Below, piece after piece: positions 1-11,298 of a stretch of 64,000 bases of DNA. Source of the stretch: Chlorokybus atmophyticus (Eukaryota > Streptophyta > Chlorokybophyceae > Chlorokybales > Chlorokybaceae); assembly GCA_009103225.1 (NCBI GenBank), contig RHPI01002262.1, positions 162,612 through 226,611 of the forward strand, in the 5' to 3' direction. Below the pieces are notes generated by a model. That model worked only from the letters and a program-made list of their open reading frames with translations, did not search any database and was not told where the DNA came from. Both the position numbers and the translations under genes were made by a program. How positions within the stretch are numbered: the first letter of the stretch is position 1; each line of letters opens with the position of its first letter.

Positions 1-51
<51 letters not shown>
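1..51. other. Homopolymer run of 51 G
   Basis: The window opens with 51 uninterrupted G residues and then changes abruptly to ordinary mixed sequence. Such a run at a sequence edge is more likely a sequencing or assembly artefact (polymerase slippage or dark-cycle poly-G at a contig end) than biology, although a real G tract cannot be excluded. Confidence 0.8.
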
Positions 52-53
<2 letters not shown>

Positions 54-1548
54 ACCTCAACCGGAGGACATGTTACTAAGTTTAAAATACATAAGCTATG
101 TATGATATGATATGACATAAAGCTGCTTACATGCAAGTCTCAATACTTGCATGTCAACGCGTATTAACGATGTCAATACACATTGTGTATTGATGGCAAC
201 AAAGCTTCAACAACATTGTATGCGAAGCGACAGCTTGATGTTACAATGGCCCTAAGAAAGGGGCTTGAAAGCACATAGTAGTGGGTAGCAAATTAGCATT
301 AGCACATTACATTGAACTACAGTCAATTTTAGTTGGGTTGGGCCTCTCAGCAGCACGCTCGGCAGTGCGGGGGGCAACGTTCAAGAGAGCGGCGCCTCAC
401 CCTAGTCAAGCGGTGCCAACATGTACAACATAAGCTAAGCTACGGCCATACCCTCTGGTGTAATACGTCTTTATCGATGTGTGTTTGCTTACAACTAGGT
501 AGATATGTTGCATTGATTACCGCACCTCATATGTTTAGCTGTTTGTTAAGCAGCAAGAAGAATAGGCTGGCAGCAATAACAACAACAAACCAACCGCCTA
601 CTCCCATCCACGCTGCCCTCACATTAGCTCGCTACCTATAGGCCTGGGCCATAAGGCAAAAACAATGCAAATACACGCAGTAGTAGCAAGAGCAGTAATA
701 CTGCTGGCAGCTGTAGAGCATAGGCAAGAACCATGGTATAATAGCACAGCAACCCTATATACGCACATCATACATGGCATCACAAGCAACCATGCCAATA
801 GATTCTTGAAGTGAAGTAGGATGGGTGTCAGGTGAGGTTTGTGATGCGCACAAGTCAGCATTGGGCAGTAGGCAAGCGAAGCATAGCAGTGTGCTAGGCC
901 TCTCAGCAGGATGCGCAATACTTGCAAGGCGGCATCCAAGACACAGCGCCTCAACTGCCATGTAGCGCCACACGTGAGACGTAGCCGATAGGGGCGGTGG
1001 TCAGTCTCGGGAGTCTTGTATCGTCCAATAGGGCACGTGTCTGCTTGTTAGCACGTACTCGGAAGTAACACGAGTAAGCATGTCACACGCACTTGGAGGT
1101 AACAATATGTGTCAATTGTGCATCTATATCGTTTGTGACAATGTTGTTGCACAATCGAACATGGTGCCATGATTGCATGGCATCTGCCTGGTAGTGATCC
1201 AGCCCATGCACAAAATCGTGTCTGCAATCGCACAGACACCCTCATTGCCTTGCCACTCACACCTTTCAAGTCTGTCGCCAAGCTGCTCTGTCTATACAAC
1301 AGAATGGATCACCAATGTACATGTGCTGTCTAATTAAATGCAGCAACCATCAGTTGCTGAACGCTGCCAATTGCGGCTGGCCAATTAATCAACCACTGCC
1401 TTCATGTGTAGAGGAAAAGATGCCCTAGGTGGGAAGAAGTAGGGCCAGAGTACTTGTGAAGAAGTGGTCTGTACAGAAACTCCTTGCCGCCGCATCTGAT
1501 GTTAAGTATAAACTACAAATGCTACACTAACAATTGGCATCACCTGCG
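52..1548. other. No gene recognised
   Basis: Mixed-composition sequence with only short unconserved open frames on both strands. I see no domain, tRNA or clear repeat. It lies downstream of the minus-strand gene ending at 1549 and may include its 3' untranslated region. Confidence 0.5.
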
Positions 1549-4500
1549 CTAGAGCGACGGCACAGTGGGCCGTTGAATATACAACACTTCATCTATGCAA
1601 AGCACTTGATCGTCCTCCAGTGGCCACCGGAAAAATGTGAACACCTCCTTCAACCCGGAGTTGTGGAGCAACTCTAGTGTGTAGTCGTAGATGCGATACC
1701 GGCCGACGCCGTTGCCATCCATAGTGACAGGGACACCTGAAACAGTGACCTGGTCGACTGACTGACTGATGCTCAAGCTGCCAAGATTTCCTCTCCTCGC
1801 AAACGATCCATCAGGCCCAAAAGAGACCATCCGTTCATTGGTCAAATCTTGCGCAGCAAAGGTCCCATTGAGTGCCAGATTGGGAGGGGCTGGTGTGACT
1901 TTTTGGTATTGTCTCCCACCAAAAGTGATGCTGTTGCTTGTGACTTCACAAGGCTTTGGCTGCCCGATTTCAAACCCAGGCATAGAGGGAAAGTTCATGA
2001 TAATCTGCCCGCCCGCCATGCGATACACTCCGCATCGTTTCAGCAGATCCGCGCCACCAGCCAGAATGGCGTTGAAATTGCTGAGGAGCCCTCCGTTAGG
2101 AAGACCGTAGAAGACATGGCCATCATGCGTGAAGAAGAAGTGTTCTCGAATGAACTTGGACTCAACCATGTTGGACTGGTTGACCTCGTGTATGAGTTTC
2201 TGGAACACGTAGAGACCAGCCAGCGTTTGATTGGCCATGATCGACGAGCTGGGTGCGGCACCAAATGAACCCGCGACCACCGACGGGGGTATTGAGACAG
2301 ACGGTGTTACCCAATCAGGATACGGCAGAGCACTTGACATGGGCTGGGGCTGTTGCTGTTGCAGTGCTGATGTGATGCGTGGAGGTGTCTCTGGGAAGGC
2401 ACGAGGAACGGCAGGAACGGTGGTTTGTGTTGCAATGGGCGGATAGGGCAGCGCAGCTGACAGTGGCTGGGGTTTGCTAGTCTCGGGGAAGGTTAGTGCA
2501 GTTGACATTGTCCTTGGTGGTGAATCCTCTTCAAACTCCAAAGCAGCGGAGAGGGCTTGCAGATGTGTAGCTGACCCAGTGAAGGCCAATGAAGACGTCA
2601 GTGCAGCGGGTTCTGTGTCGGCGAAGGAAAGTGCAGCGGCGAGATCAGAAGCTTCTGGCGAGTCAGGGAACAGGGTGGTGGGGCTGAGCAACTGTGCCGC
2701 TTCCGCACCAACGTAAGCAGCAGCAGCAGAAGGAAGTTGCTGTGCAGCAGGGACAGCAGCAGGTGTCGGCAGTACTGGAACTCGTATAGGAGCTGGTGGC
2801 TCGAACTGGGTCTGCAGCTGGCTTTGCAGTTGCTGACTTTGCAATTGCTGAGCTTGCAGTTGATGTGCCTGAAGCTGCTGCTGCTGGGCGTGAAGCTGCT
2901 GTGGGGCCTGGATGTGCTGCGTTTGCAGTTGAGTTTGCAGCTGCTGCGTTTGCAACTGCTGCTGGGCTTGAAGCTGCTGTTGCGCCTGAAGCTGCTGCTG
3001 GGTTTGAAGCTGCTGAGCTGCAGCGAGCTGCGCTTGCAACTGCTGTGTTTGGTACTGCTGCTGAGCCTGCAACTGTTGAGCCTGCAACTGCTGCTGGACT
3101 TGCATCTGCTGCTGGGCCGCTTGCAGCTGCTGCTGCTGCTGGGCTTGCAGTTGCTGTTGCTGCTGTGCGTGTAGTTGTTGATGCTGCTGTACTTGCAATG
3201 CTTGTTGACTCTGCAATTGCTGATTTTCAAACGGCTGACTCTGAAGCGCCTGACTTTGCAATTGCTGAGCTTGAAGTTGAGGCTGGGCCTGCAGCTGCTG
3301 AGCCTGAAGCTGAGGCTGCTCATAGAGGTGCGATTGCAACTGTGATTGCTGTGGTTGAGGCGGGGGTGCTGATGCTGCTCGTCCATGGAGCAGGGGGCTG
3401 GAGCTCAACTGTGATATTTGATGTACATTGGGTATGGTGGCGCTTGCAGGCCTAGGAGCGGTGTCGGGCTCAGGCACAGTCACCATGCATGGTGCAGAGC
3501 CAGGCACTGGAGCCACAGAGGGTATAGGTATTGGTGGGGTGGGCGCGGTCACTGTGATAGCAGCTGGTGTTGCTGTTTTCGCCAATTCGGGGCTCAGGTT
3601 AACGAAAGTCATGGTCTTTACTAGGTGGTTCACAACGTCCATGCTGTTTTGGTAAAGCTCTTGATCCGAAGAGATGAACCTGCACATAGTTTTCTTGTAC
3701 TAAGATGGCGCTTGGCAAAGGCATGCGACAGCGCCAATGTTGTCAAGGTAAATAGGAGCACTTACGCAATCATTTCTGCTCGCCCAGGACATGGATTGGA
3801 CGCCAAGTAGAACCGAAAGCTGTGCTTCTGCTCCTTGTCTTGAAGCATCTCAGACGCGTAAAGTACAGGATAGCCTTCATCGGCCTGTGCACATTGAGCA
3901 GCACCTGCAACAACAGTGCCACATGAAACATCCTTCTCAAAACTACACGCCCTAGGTGTGATGAACACCAAGACATAGCCTCACTCCCCCCAAGCATGAA
4001 GCTAACCTAGATGATGTTAGTGTACCGACCTCTACTTGCGCATGTTACATGCGACAATGCATGAAAGGCAGGCATTCCTGTCCAGCTGCATCATTGTTCC
4101 AGCAGGCTTTTGCAAGAGCTTGGCGTCTTTCAGCTTACACTAAGCTTGTACGTTACGTTACTTGTATGTCCCACTCAAGTCCGTTCCAGTGCCATGAAGT
4201 ATGGCATTGCTCAGTACATGCTGCTCTGCTTGTAATGAGCGGTAATGCCAATCTTCAGCTGCTGTTTAAACAACTCGACAGCGCTGGAGCACCGCCCAAG
4301 TATGACGAACGCTTAACGCGAGGCTTCAATAAAATATGTCAATTGTTCAACGCGCTGCTTGACTTGTGAGCTGTCAGTGTCAAGTTTGTAGCGATCTTGC
4401 CACTGACCAGTAACTTTACCATAAAGCTGTAGCGGAGTTAGTTAGGACAGCACGCAAGTTGACGACGGAGCCAGGCACAGCTGCTTGAAAGCGTTTGACA

Positions 4501-5107
4501 GCGCCTACCGCCTTGCAAACGAGTGCTACATTGGCTGCACAGCAGCCACTCTGGCAATCAATCACAGACAAACGGCATTCAACAAGTTGACAGCTTGTCC
4601 AGACACGACAGCTGCCACATTGCAGCAGACCACCTGTCACAACGGACGAACGACTGAACAAATACACAGGACTCAGTTACTGATTGCAGTGAGCTTCACC
4701 CACATTGTGCTTGCAGTGTGCATGGTGCAATGCCTCTGAGTGTGATTATCTGCGTGAAGAAAACTCAGCTGCATGCAAGCTAACGTCAACACAATGGCGC
4801 ATTGCGCGGTGTGGTGTGCAGTACCTATGGAGATGGGAGTGAGGTCAGCCCGCAGGGTGGCGCAGGCCGTCCTGAAGTGCTCCATAAAATCTCCCTCAAA
4901 GTTCTGCCCCGGCAGAAGGCTGAGCATGCAGGCCTTGCCGGGGGGCAGGCCCTGAGGCATGTACATTATGGCGCCTCCCCTGTGCAGCATGGTCCAGTCG
5001 CCGGGAGGGATGTAGAGGACGTTGCCAAACTGGACGGTGGTGGAGCCGGCGCCATTGCTGAACCCCGTCGGCAACCTGGGCATGCCCCCGTCGTCGCCGC
5101 CGACCAT
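1549..5107 (-). CDS. Q-rich two-domain protein of unknown function
   Basis: Three exons fit without frame conflict: 5107-4825, 3904-3766 and 3679-1549, giving 850 residues. The GT-AG junctions have phases 1 and 2. The N-terminal about 160 residues form a folded-looking domain (GNVLYIPPGDW, GLPPGKACMLSLLPG, GRAEMIAFISSDQELY). Next comes a Pro/Ala-rich linker, a long Gln-rich LQAQ/LQSQ tract, a series of short SALxFP-like repeats, and a C-terminal beta-rich domain of about 220 residues ending YTLELL..FFRWPLEDDQVLCIDEVLYIQ. From memory, the two ends resemble uncharacterised domains of bacterial and algal proteins, in which a GxYRIxxYTLxL strand is followed by an FF-x-W/L strand. I know no function. 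The ATG at 5107 is the first good start; a telo-box palindrome lies about 45 bp upstream. No signal peptide is apparent. Confidence 0.72.
2310..2660 (-). repeat. SALxFP-type short protein repeats
   Basis: C-terminal to the Gln tract the protein carries about six spaced copies of a short motif: AALSFAD, SSLAFTG, AALEFEE, TALTFPE, AALPYPP, SALPYPD. Each is followed by a polar, proline-containing spacer of about 10-15 residues. They look like short linear binding motifs in a disordered region. Confidence 0.6.
2805..3360 (-). repeat. Gln-rich LQAQ coding repeat
   Basis: Inside the third exon of the Q-rich gene, CAG/CAA-rich DNA encodes degenerate repeats of LQAQ, LQSQ and LQTQ over roughly 180 residues. 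The mix of CAA, CAG and CTG codons argues for selection on the protein as well as slippage. A coiled or low-complexity assembly segment is likely. Confidence 0.85.
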
Positions 5108-5400
5108 AGCTGCGCCTGTCTCCCGCCCCAGCCCATCCCTTTCAAGTCAAACCCTATTAGGGTTTGAACTCCTCAACTCACGAGCTCACCACCCTCACCG
5201 TCTGCACCGTCTCCGCACAGTGTCTGCCGCTGATTCGCGCTCAACGGGATGCGCGCGGGACTGCCGCAAGCGCCCTGCCTGCGTTGTAACAAGCAATGAC
5301 GCGAGTCACCCAGTGAGTCACCAGTGGCAGGGACACGCGCGCTGCTGCTCTGAGCCTAGCACGTACGTTCAAACAATTCTGTCGTTTTGTTCATGTGTAT
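5108..5400 (-). promoter_or_regulatory. Probable promoter of the Q-rich gene with telo-box palindrome
   Basis: Directly upstream of the ATG at 5107 the sequence is GC-richer than its surroundings. It contains an inverted AAACCCT/AGGGTTT pair at 5149-5165, separated by 3 nt. AAACCCTA telo-boxes are known plant promoter elements of translation and growth genes. Function here is inferred from position. Confidence 0.4.
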
Positions 5401-7019
5401 AGGCAAAGAGGTTGATGATGTGTAGGATGATAATAGGAAGACAACTTGGGGCATAGCAGCAGAGTTCAATCTTGAAACCACCTTGCTTAGAGAGTTTTAT
5501 TGTATGTTTATTGATAATGTAAGCTGTAAGTTTCAATATTTATACTTTTAAATACTTCATTGAGTCATTTTTATATTTATACGTTAAACGGACATAACTC
5601 ATCCTATTAATATTATTGCATCGTTATGGTAACATCAGATCAGATCTGTAACATATATAACATTAAGGCAACACCAGTTTATGGCGTGACTTAAGAACAC
5701 CTGTCAATAATGTAACAATTGAAACGAAGAATACGACATGATAAATGATAACTGAAACGAGGATGCTTGTTGATATAATGTGTTGATGCTCATCAATAAG
5801 CTTATTTAAAGACGAGACGTGCATATTAATATGCGTTACATTAGAATGTACTATGTCATTATATATGAGGTGTGAGATATAATGACATACTCTTCATTTG
5901 ATGGTATAAAGGCGTGACCAAGTTGACTGGGGTTAGGGTACAGTTAATGCATGCGACAATACTTATATTATGTGATTGTAATTGTGTCTATTGATAAAAA
6001 TATAGACCATAGTGCATCTGATTTCATGTGTCAATAGGTAGCGTATACTATGTATAAAATATATTGCCAATATCAAACATCCACAACTACGTTACCATAA
6101 TTGTATTACATGTGTTAAGGCTTGTTGTGAAACAAACCTTGTATTTATAAGGTATATGCATTGAGAATACTATCGTAAACATGAAGTGTACACTTAATTA
6201 TGTAAGAGACTATTGTTGCATGCCGTCATGGCATAAGCTTTAACGCTTATTGGTGTCATTTTTATGCAAGTTGCATAAGAAAGAAATAAAAAAGGCTGCT
6301 AAATATGCTATAAGATCACTTAGTATCAACAATAATCAGCATTACATAAACTTTATGCGCAATTAACAAATTCATCATTGCGTACAACAATGATGTACAT
6401 TCTGCCAACACAAAAATATCACACAAAATGAGGTTGGTATGAACACAACGTTCTTGTGTAGATTTTATATGGTTTAAAGTTAAAGCCTCTTTTGCTGTAC
6501 CATCAACATATGCTAATGTAAATATTGGTGTGATGATGAGCGCAACATAAGTTGACAATGTTAACTTTTTAAGAATTGTACGGCTGATGCGGCGTTGTCA
6601 GTAATTCAAGCCATACTATGAGCAGATGCATTGACTTGGTTTCGTTTTTTAAAGCAAATTGCATTTACAAATAAGATTGCTAATCATGTTATAAGATTAC
6701 ATAATATCAACAACGATCAACATTGCATATTGATTAAAAGCAATCAACACATAAAAAATCTATCGTTGCATACAGCAACAGTTATTATTTTTGCTTACTT
6801 GTAACTTCTTAAAAACAATGAGTCTGTTGTGAACTCTTGACGTTTTTATGTGTCCACAATAAATGCCTCCATTGCTTATGTGAACATTACCGTGATGGTG
6901 ACCGCGATATGAGTTAACCAACAAAATTCTATTCTATGCAAAAAGCATCATATTCATGTTGTGCGTAATTCATAGTTTTAACCAAAGTTGTGCGGCTCAT
7001 GCTGCGTTGCAAGTAACCG

Positions 7020-8420
7020 AATTGTGCCAGCATTGGCCTGTAAGAAGAATGCAACAATTGGACCTGTGCCAATACTAACATAAATAACCGGTGTCAGCAT
7101 TCGCAATAAACCTTTTTTGAAAGGCCGTGCCAACGCACATGACTTTCCTATATCAGCACTGGCGCGAGCATTACATTGCAGCTCCAGCTCCTGTGAACTC
7201 CGCAAGCGCGATTAATATTTATGGTTAACAGACTCGCAAACTAGAATAGCTGACCAACCAATAAGTCCAACCCACGTAGGTCGGCGCGGATTGGCACATC
7301 ATTAGGCAACATATAGCAAGCGTTGGTTGGATGAGACGTGCAGGCTATTGTGCTCCTCATTTAGTAGCTCTTCGGCACGGTTCATGCCAGTACTGGCACC
7401 AACCGTCTGTACCAGTACTGTGACACGCCATGTATACTGAACTGCCATGTTATCTCCATGCAGAATTCAACAAAAGTTCACATGCTGCTACACATATACA
7501 ACACTGCAACTCCATGCGATGTGTACTCCTGTTAAAAGTATATGAGTAAATACTCATTTACTCATATACTAGCGAGTCCGGTACATATATAGTAAATAGT
7601 CTACACGAGGGTGATGATGGTGACCTCGAGCTTCTTGTATATGTACTTGCTAAACAGAGTAGAATGGGATGTGCCCGAGTCACACGCTCACAACTACAAC
7701 AGTCCCAGCTAAATTAAACGGTTGGTGCCTTGAAAACATGAATAGCATACAACACACGAAAATGTATTGCACTAGTATTATGGCAGGATGGCAACCATTT
7801 GATACGATCCTTTACTGTATCTCATATACACTTCCCCTCACTTAATAGTTGTAAATCCTCATCTACCTTCCCTTCATCAAACCCAACATACATTCAATGT
7901 ATGTTGGGTTTATTGCAGTATATCTAGATAATGATGGTTTGAATAAGCTTATACATATCTAGATAATGATGGTTTGAATAAGCTTATACAAGCATATGTA
8001 ACTACCTAATGCTTACGACGAGCGGACACTCTGTTACTGTTTTGCATATTATCATATCTCAAGACTATCAAGCTAAGTTCTCCACCAGCATGACAACCAG
8101 CATGACAACTGACATAAGCCTTTCAGGTCTAGCCCAACCTAGATGATCCCAAATTGTCTAAAACTGCCACAAAACCACTTATGCCAGTTTCGGTTGTCAA
8201 CTCAGTAGGTGAGTCACCTACTCGTCGTTAGCATAAGTGATTTTGTGCTAGTACGGGCACATTATCTATAAAGCCATGATTGGCCCACCTGAACAGTGCC
8301 AGCAATGGCTATAAGCAAATTGCAAGCTTCAAATCATGCCAGCACTAGCACATGAAGATTATTGTTATGTGCCAGTGTTGGCATGGGCAAGAGAGGGTGC
8401 CAGTCATGTCACGATTTTAA
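7020..8420. repeat. Dispersed palindromic TGCCAGYANTGGCA motif cluster
   Basis: Around a dozen irregularly spaced near-copies of a 14-bp palindrome-like motif occur here, for example near 7026, 7384, 7411, 8245, 8300, 8336 and 8371. The same motif recurs at 31.1-31.9 kb and I do not see it in the gene-rich part. Spacing is not regular, so this is not a tandem satellite. Confidence 0.5.
7921..7990. repeat. Perfect 35-bp tandem duplication
   Basis: Two identical 35-bp units, 7921-7955 and 7956-7990, sit head to tail in AT-rich DNA. They suggest a recent local duplication. Confidence 0.9.
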
Positions 8421-8924
8421 CACAAGCGTTTTGATATGCTCATATAGGTAGTGTAACATGTGTAACATAATGTTACACATGTCTATTGTACAAGCATATC
8501 AAGGGTTTCCTATTGCTGTAACCACTCAACTACAACATCAGCAATGCTAACAATACAAATCAGCTATAATTCTCGCATCAAGTCTCGTTCAGCTTCGTGC
8601 ATTTTCCCAAGCCAACTCCGTAAACTCATGATCTGCCTAGACCCACCTAGACCAAAGAACCGCACCTCTTGCACGCAAGCCCTAAGGTCCAATTGCAAGT
8701 CAACATAGCGCGCAGCAGCAGCGGCGGCATAGTGTGCATAGTTGCAGGCAGCTCACCCACTGCAGCTGTCGGGGAGGTGAACAGGAGAGTGAAAGATGAT
8801 GCGGTCGATGTTGGTGTGTAGCAGCGCATTCGCACATTGTGCGGAGCCGGAGCATGCGAATTGTAACGCCACCTTAGGCTTGAGCACTTAGCTCTCACCT
8901 AAGAGGGTCATGCACTCTACTTAG

Positions 8925-9065
8925 TGCACGCACTCACACACATGTGCAAGCACTCGTACTCCGTGTATACACTCACATAAAAGTGTTAGCACCGTGCATA
9001 CACTCACACATGCAAGTGTAAGTACGCCCACTGAGTGTACACACTCACATACAAGTGCTACACAA
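8925..9065. repeat. Degenerate ACTCACA minisatellite
   Basis: Four diverged units of about 35-45 bp each begin with ACTCACA and contain a CAAGTG- or AAGTG-like core. The array ends where the tRNA-headed repeat copy starts. Confidence 0.6.
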
Positions 9066-9655
9066 GCACCGGTAGAAATGGCCCCCCAACAATTCGGCCT
9101 TGCCCTCAACTTATAAATGGAGATCGAGCTATAATTTAATTAGGGATGCGCATATAAGCAACGTATCGAATTTTGCATTTTTTCCAGCTGCAGCCACAAC
9201 TTAGTTTGGTATCTAGCTGCCATTAAGGTTAAGTAGTTGGTGTGCATTAAGTTCGATATCCGTTGTTTCTTGAATTCTATAATGTCTACATCCTGTACTA
9301 ATTTTTGGTTAGATCATGTATCAAGGGGATTAAACCCAATGCGTAATCCAACCCACAATGTTATGGCCGCAGTTTGCGGCAAAATCTTGAATTTCATAAT
9401 GTCCACATCATGTACTTATTTTTTGGTTAGATCATGTATTAAGGGGATTAGACTTAATGCAAGTCCAACCAAAAATGTTATAGCCGCAGTTTGCGGCAAA
9501 AACTTAAAGAGTCGTTACGACATAGTCGCAAATCCTACTGCGTAGCGACTTTTTGTGTCGCCGAGTTTCGATCCTGCGCGATAGAAACTTGTCGGGATGG
9601 TGCCACTCGACCTACGACTCAAACATTGACCGATTAAACTACACTGACAGAAGAC
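9066..9655 (-). repeat. tRNA-headed repeat family R1, copy 1
   Basis: This segment is an imperfect inverted copy of 12,336-12,912. The outer end (9066) reads GTAGAAATGGCCCCCCAACA and matches the reverse complement of the outer end at 12,912. Inside, a block of roughly 120-140 bp with GCCGCAGTTTGCGGC is duplicated in tandem. The inner end, read on the minus strand, has A-box-like (TAGTTTAATCGGT) and B-box-like (GGATCGAAACTC) tRNA promoter motifs. That layout suggests a tRNA-derived SINE; long subterminal repeats of a DNA transposon are the alternative. Confidence 0.5.
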
Positions 9656-9714
9656 ACACACAGCGCTGTGTTTGTAATTGATATAATCAATAAAGCGGCT
9701 GCCTCAATTGTATA

Positions 9715-9790
9715 TGTGTATATATGTATATATATATATATATGTATACATGTATATATATATGCTTATATGTATATACATATATAAGCC
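9715..9790. repeat. TA-rich microsatellite
   Basis: An imperfect (TA)n/TATG tract with internal palindromes. No coding meaning is seen. Confidence 0.8.
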
Positions 9791-10007
9791 GGTAGCCGTA
9801 TATAAATACGGCTATCGGTACCAGTGTTTTTACTCTTCATACATAATCGTAAAGGGAATTACGGGGACGTAGGTGACTTGAGGATGAAGAATGTGTTAGA
9901 CCTGCCGTCCCGTCCAATCGCAGCGCTTGATTACTGGCAGATGTTAGCATTTAATTCCCCGCGTCACCTGTATGTGCAAGGTTGTTCGCGGTGAGTTGGG
10001 GAAGAAT

Positions 10008-10385
10008 GTTTAAGCATGCCAAACAGCCTGCCCATCGGCTGAGCAGCGCAATGGGCTTACCGCTCAGCTCCTCAGCAGTACTAGCCACTGAGGAGCTGAG
10101 CACGTGCACATGCAGCACAAGAAGTGCGGCGTACTGAAAGACCGCATTAGAGCTTACCTCTCTGCCGCTCAAGGCTAACTCAACGACGATGTGACAGCTG
10201 CCTCCGCCGCCGCTGAAGAGCCAGCCCGCTGAGCTGGCTCTGGCTGCTTCATGGCAGCTAAAGGCCAGCCTTGTACGACCTCCCTCTCCTTAACCTCCAG
10301 CAGGGCGACCTCCACGCCGTCGTCGTCGTCGTTGTTGTTCTCAGCGCCCCTGGCGCTAACATTTGTTGCTCTGAGCGCTATTTGA
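10008..10385 (+). repeat. Split direct repeat A1 of the retroelement
   Basis: About 378 bp here match 20,063-20,438 closely in the same orientation. Both start near an AAGCATGC motif and end at CGCTATTTGA. With B1/B2 this gives the order A1 ... B1-A2-B2 typical of PAT/Ngaro/Kangaroo-like DIRS elements, which allow a circular replication intermediate. Part of the repeat is open on the minus strand in both copies (NNND..EVALLEV..REVVQGWPLAAMKQ), but I do not assign a protein. Confidence 0.75.
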
Positions 10386-10639
10386 GAAGTGAGGAGGAGG
10401 GGCGGCATGCAGCAGCCCGGCCTAGCTGAAGGCAACCCGTGGTAGCCGTACAAGTATCCTAACGCCTGGGCAAAAACTTGGCTGCTTCCACCATCTGAAG
10501 GGTTTGAGCTGCAGCGCCTTGGTGCCAGCACGCGAGCGATGGATTTGCAAGCTTTGGGGCAGCGGTTGGGCGTCGGCGTGATCGTGGACAGCGCGTATCG
10601 CGTGGACATCTTGCGTTAAGTGGACACACAGGCAGGCCA

Positions 10640-11298
10640 TGGGTGTCCCTTGCATGACCATTTTATTGTTGCTTTGGGCCCTCTGAAGGGGGAACCCCTT
10701 GTACGTGTTGCCTTGGAGACGTCAAAATCCCCAGTCCTGTTGCCGCTCAGCTACCTGCAGCACCGACAACACATGGTGGTGGGACGCTTTTGACAACGTT
10801 GTCTCCCAGCGGCGCATGCGAGCACTTGAGAGAAGGACAAACCCCTCGCGCTTAAAACAGGGAGACATTACTTGGGGGGCGCATTTAGTGGAGACGAGAG
10901 ACTCGGCCCGCACATGGCAGGTTCTCGGGACTCTCCCCACCGTCACCAGCCCTTGATGCGCAGATGGTCCCCGCTAAGGGGCCGTACCTACCCCCGCTCC
11001 CCCTTGCGCAGGCGGTCGCGCAGCCCCAACTATCGCAGCCCCGTGCCTTATCCGTACCAGCGCCGAAGCCCTGATCGGGGTCGCAGCAGGAGCCGCAGCC
11101 CCCTGCACCGATGGCAACGTCGCCAATCAAGCGTAGCTGGAGCCCCCCGGCGCGAAGATTGCATCACCCCCCATCTCCGCGGCTGCAGGCGGAGCAGTCG
11201 GAAGCGCCTCTTCTTCCTCAGCAGGCACCAGTTCCGTCCGTGCCAGCACTGAACGTGTCAGCTCCCCTCCCGCCAGCTCTGGCGGTGCCTCCTTCGCC
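10640..11298 (+). pseudogene. Retroelement gag-like 5' region with Arg-Ser-rich segment
   Basis: Between A1 and the first nested insertion, overlapping plus-strand frames encode low-complexity protein. First comes an Arg/Ser-rich stretch (for example RRRSRSPNYRSP and DRGRSRSRSP at about 10,985-11,110). In a second frame a Pro/Ala/Val-rich stretch follows to about 11,298. It is followed, after removal of the insertion, by gag-like sequence from about 12,913. Basic low-complexity N-termini fit nucleic-acid-binding gag proteins, but there is no diagnostic motif. Frame changes show decay. Confidence 0.45.

Larger units (their letters stand above)
5401..8900. other. AT-rich gene-free region
   Basis: About 3.5 kb of AT-rich sequence without convincing coding potential on either strand. 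It contains a two-copy 35-bp direct repeat and, from about 7.0 kb, many copies of a palindromic CCAGTACTGG-like motif (separate entries). It is probably intergenic DNA with decayed mobile sequence. Confidence 0.6.

Noticed and set aside
2598-3386. Long alternative frames (Ser/Cys/Lys-rich on minus, Ala/Glu/Leu-rich on plus) over the Gln-rich repeat
   Set aside because: They are off-frame readings of the CAG/CTG repeat; the Gln frame connects to conserved sequence on both sides.
8900-9065. CRISPR-like array
   Set aside because: Diverged units without constant repeats or unique spacers, in a eukaryotic context.
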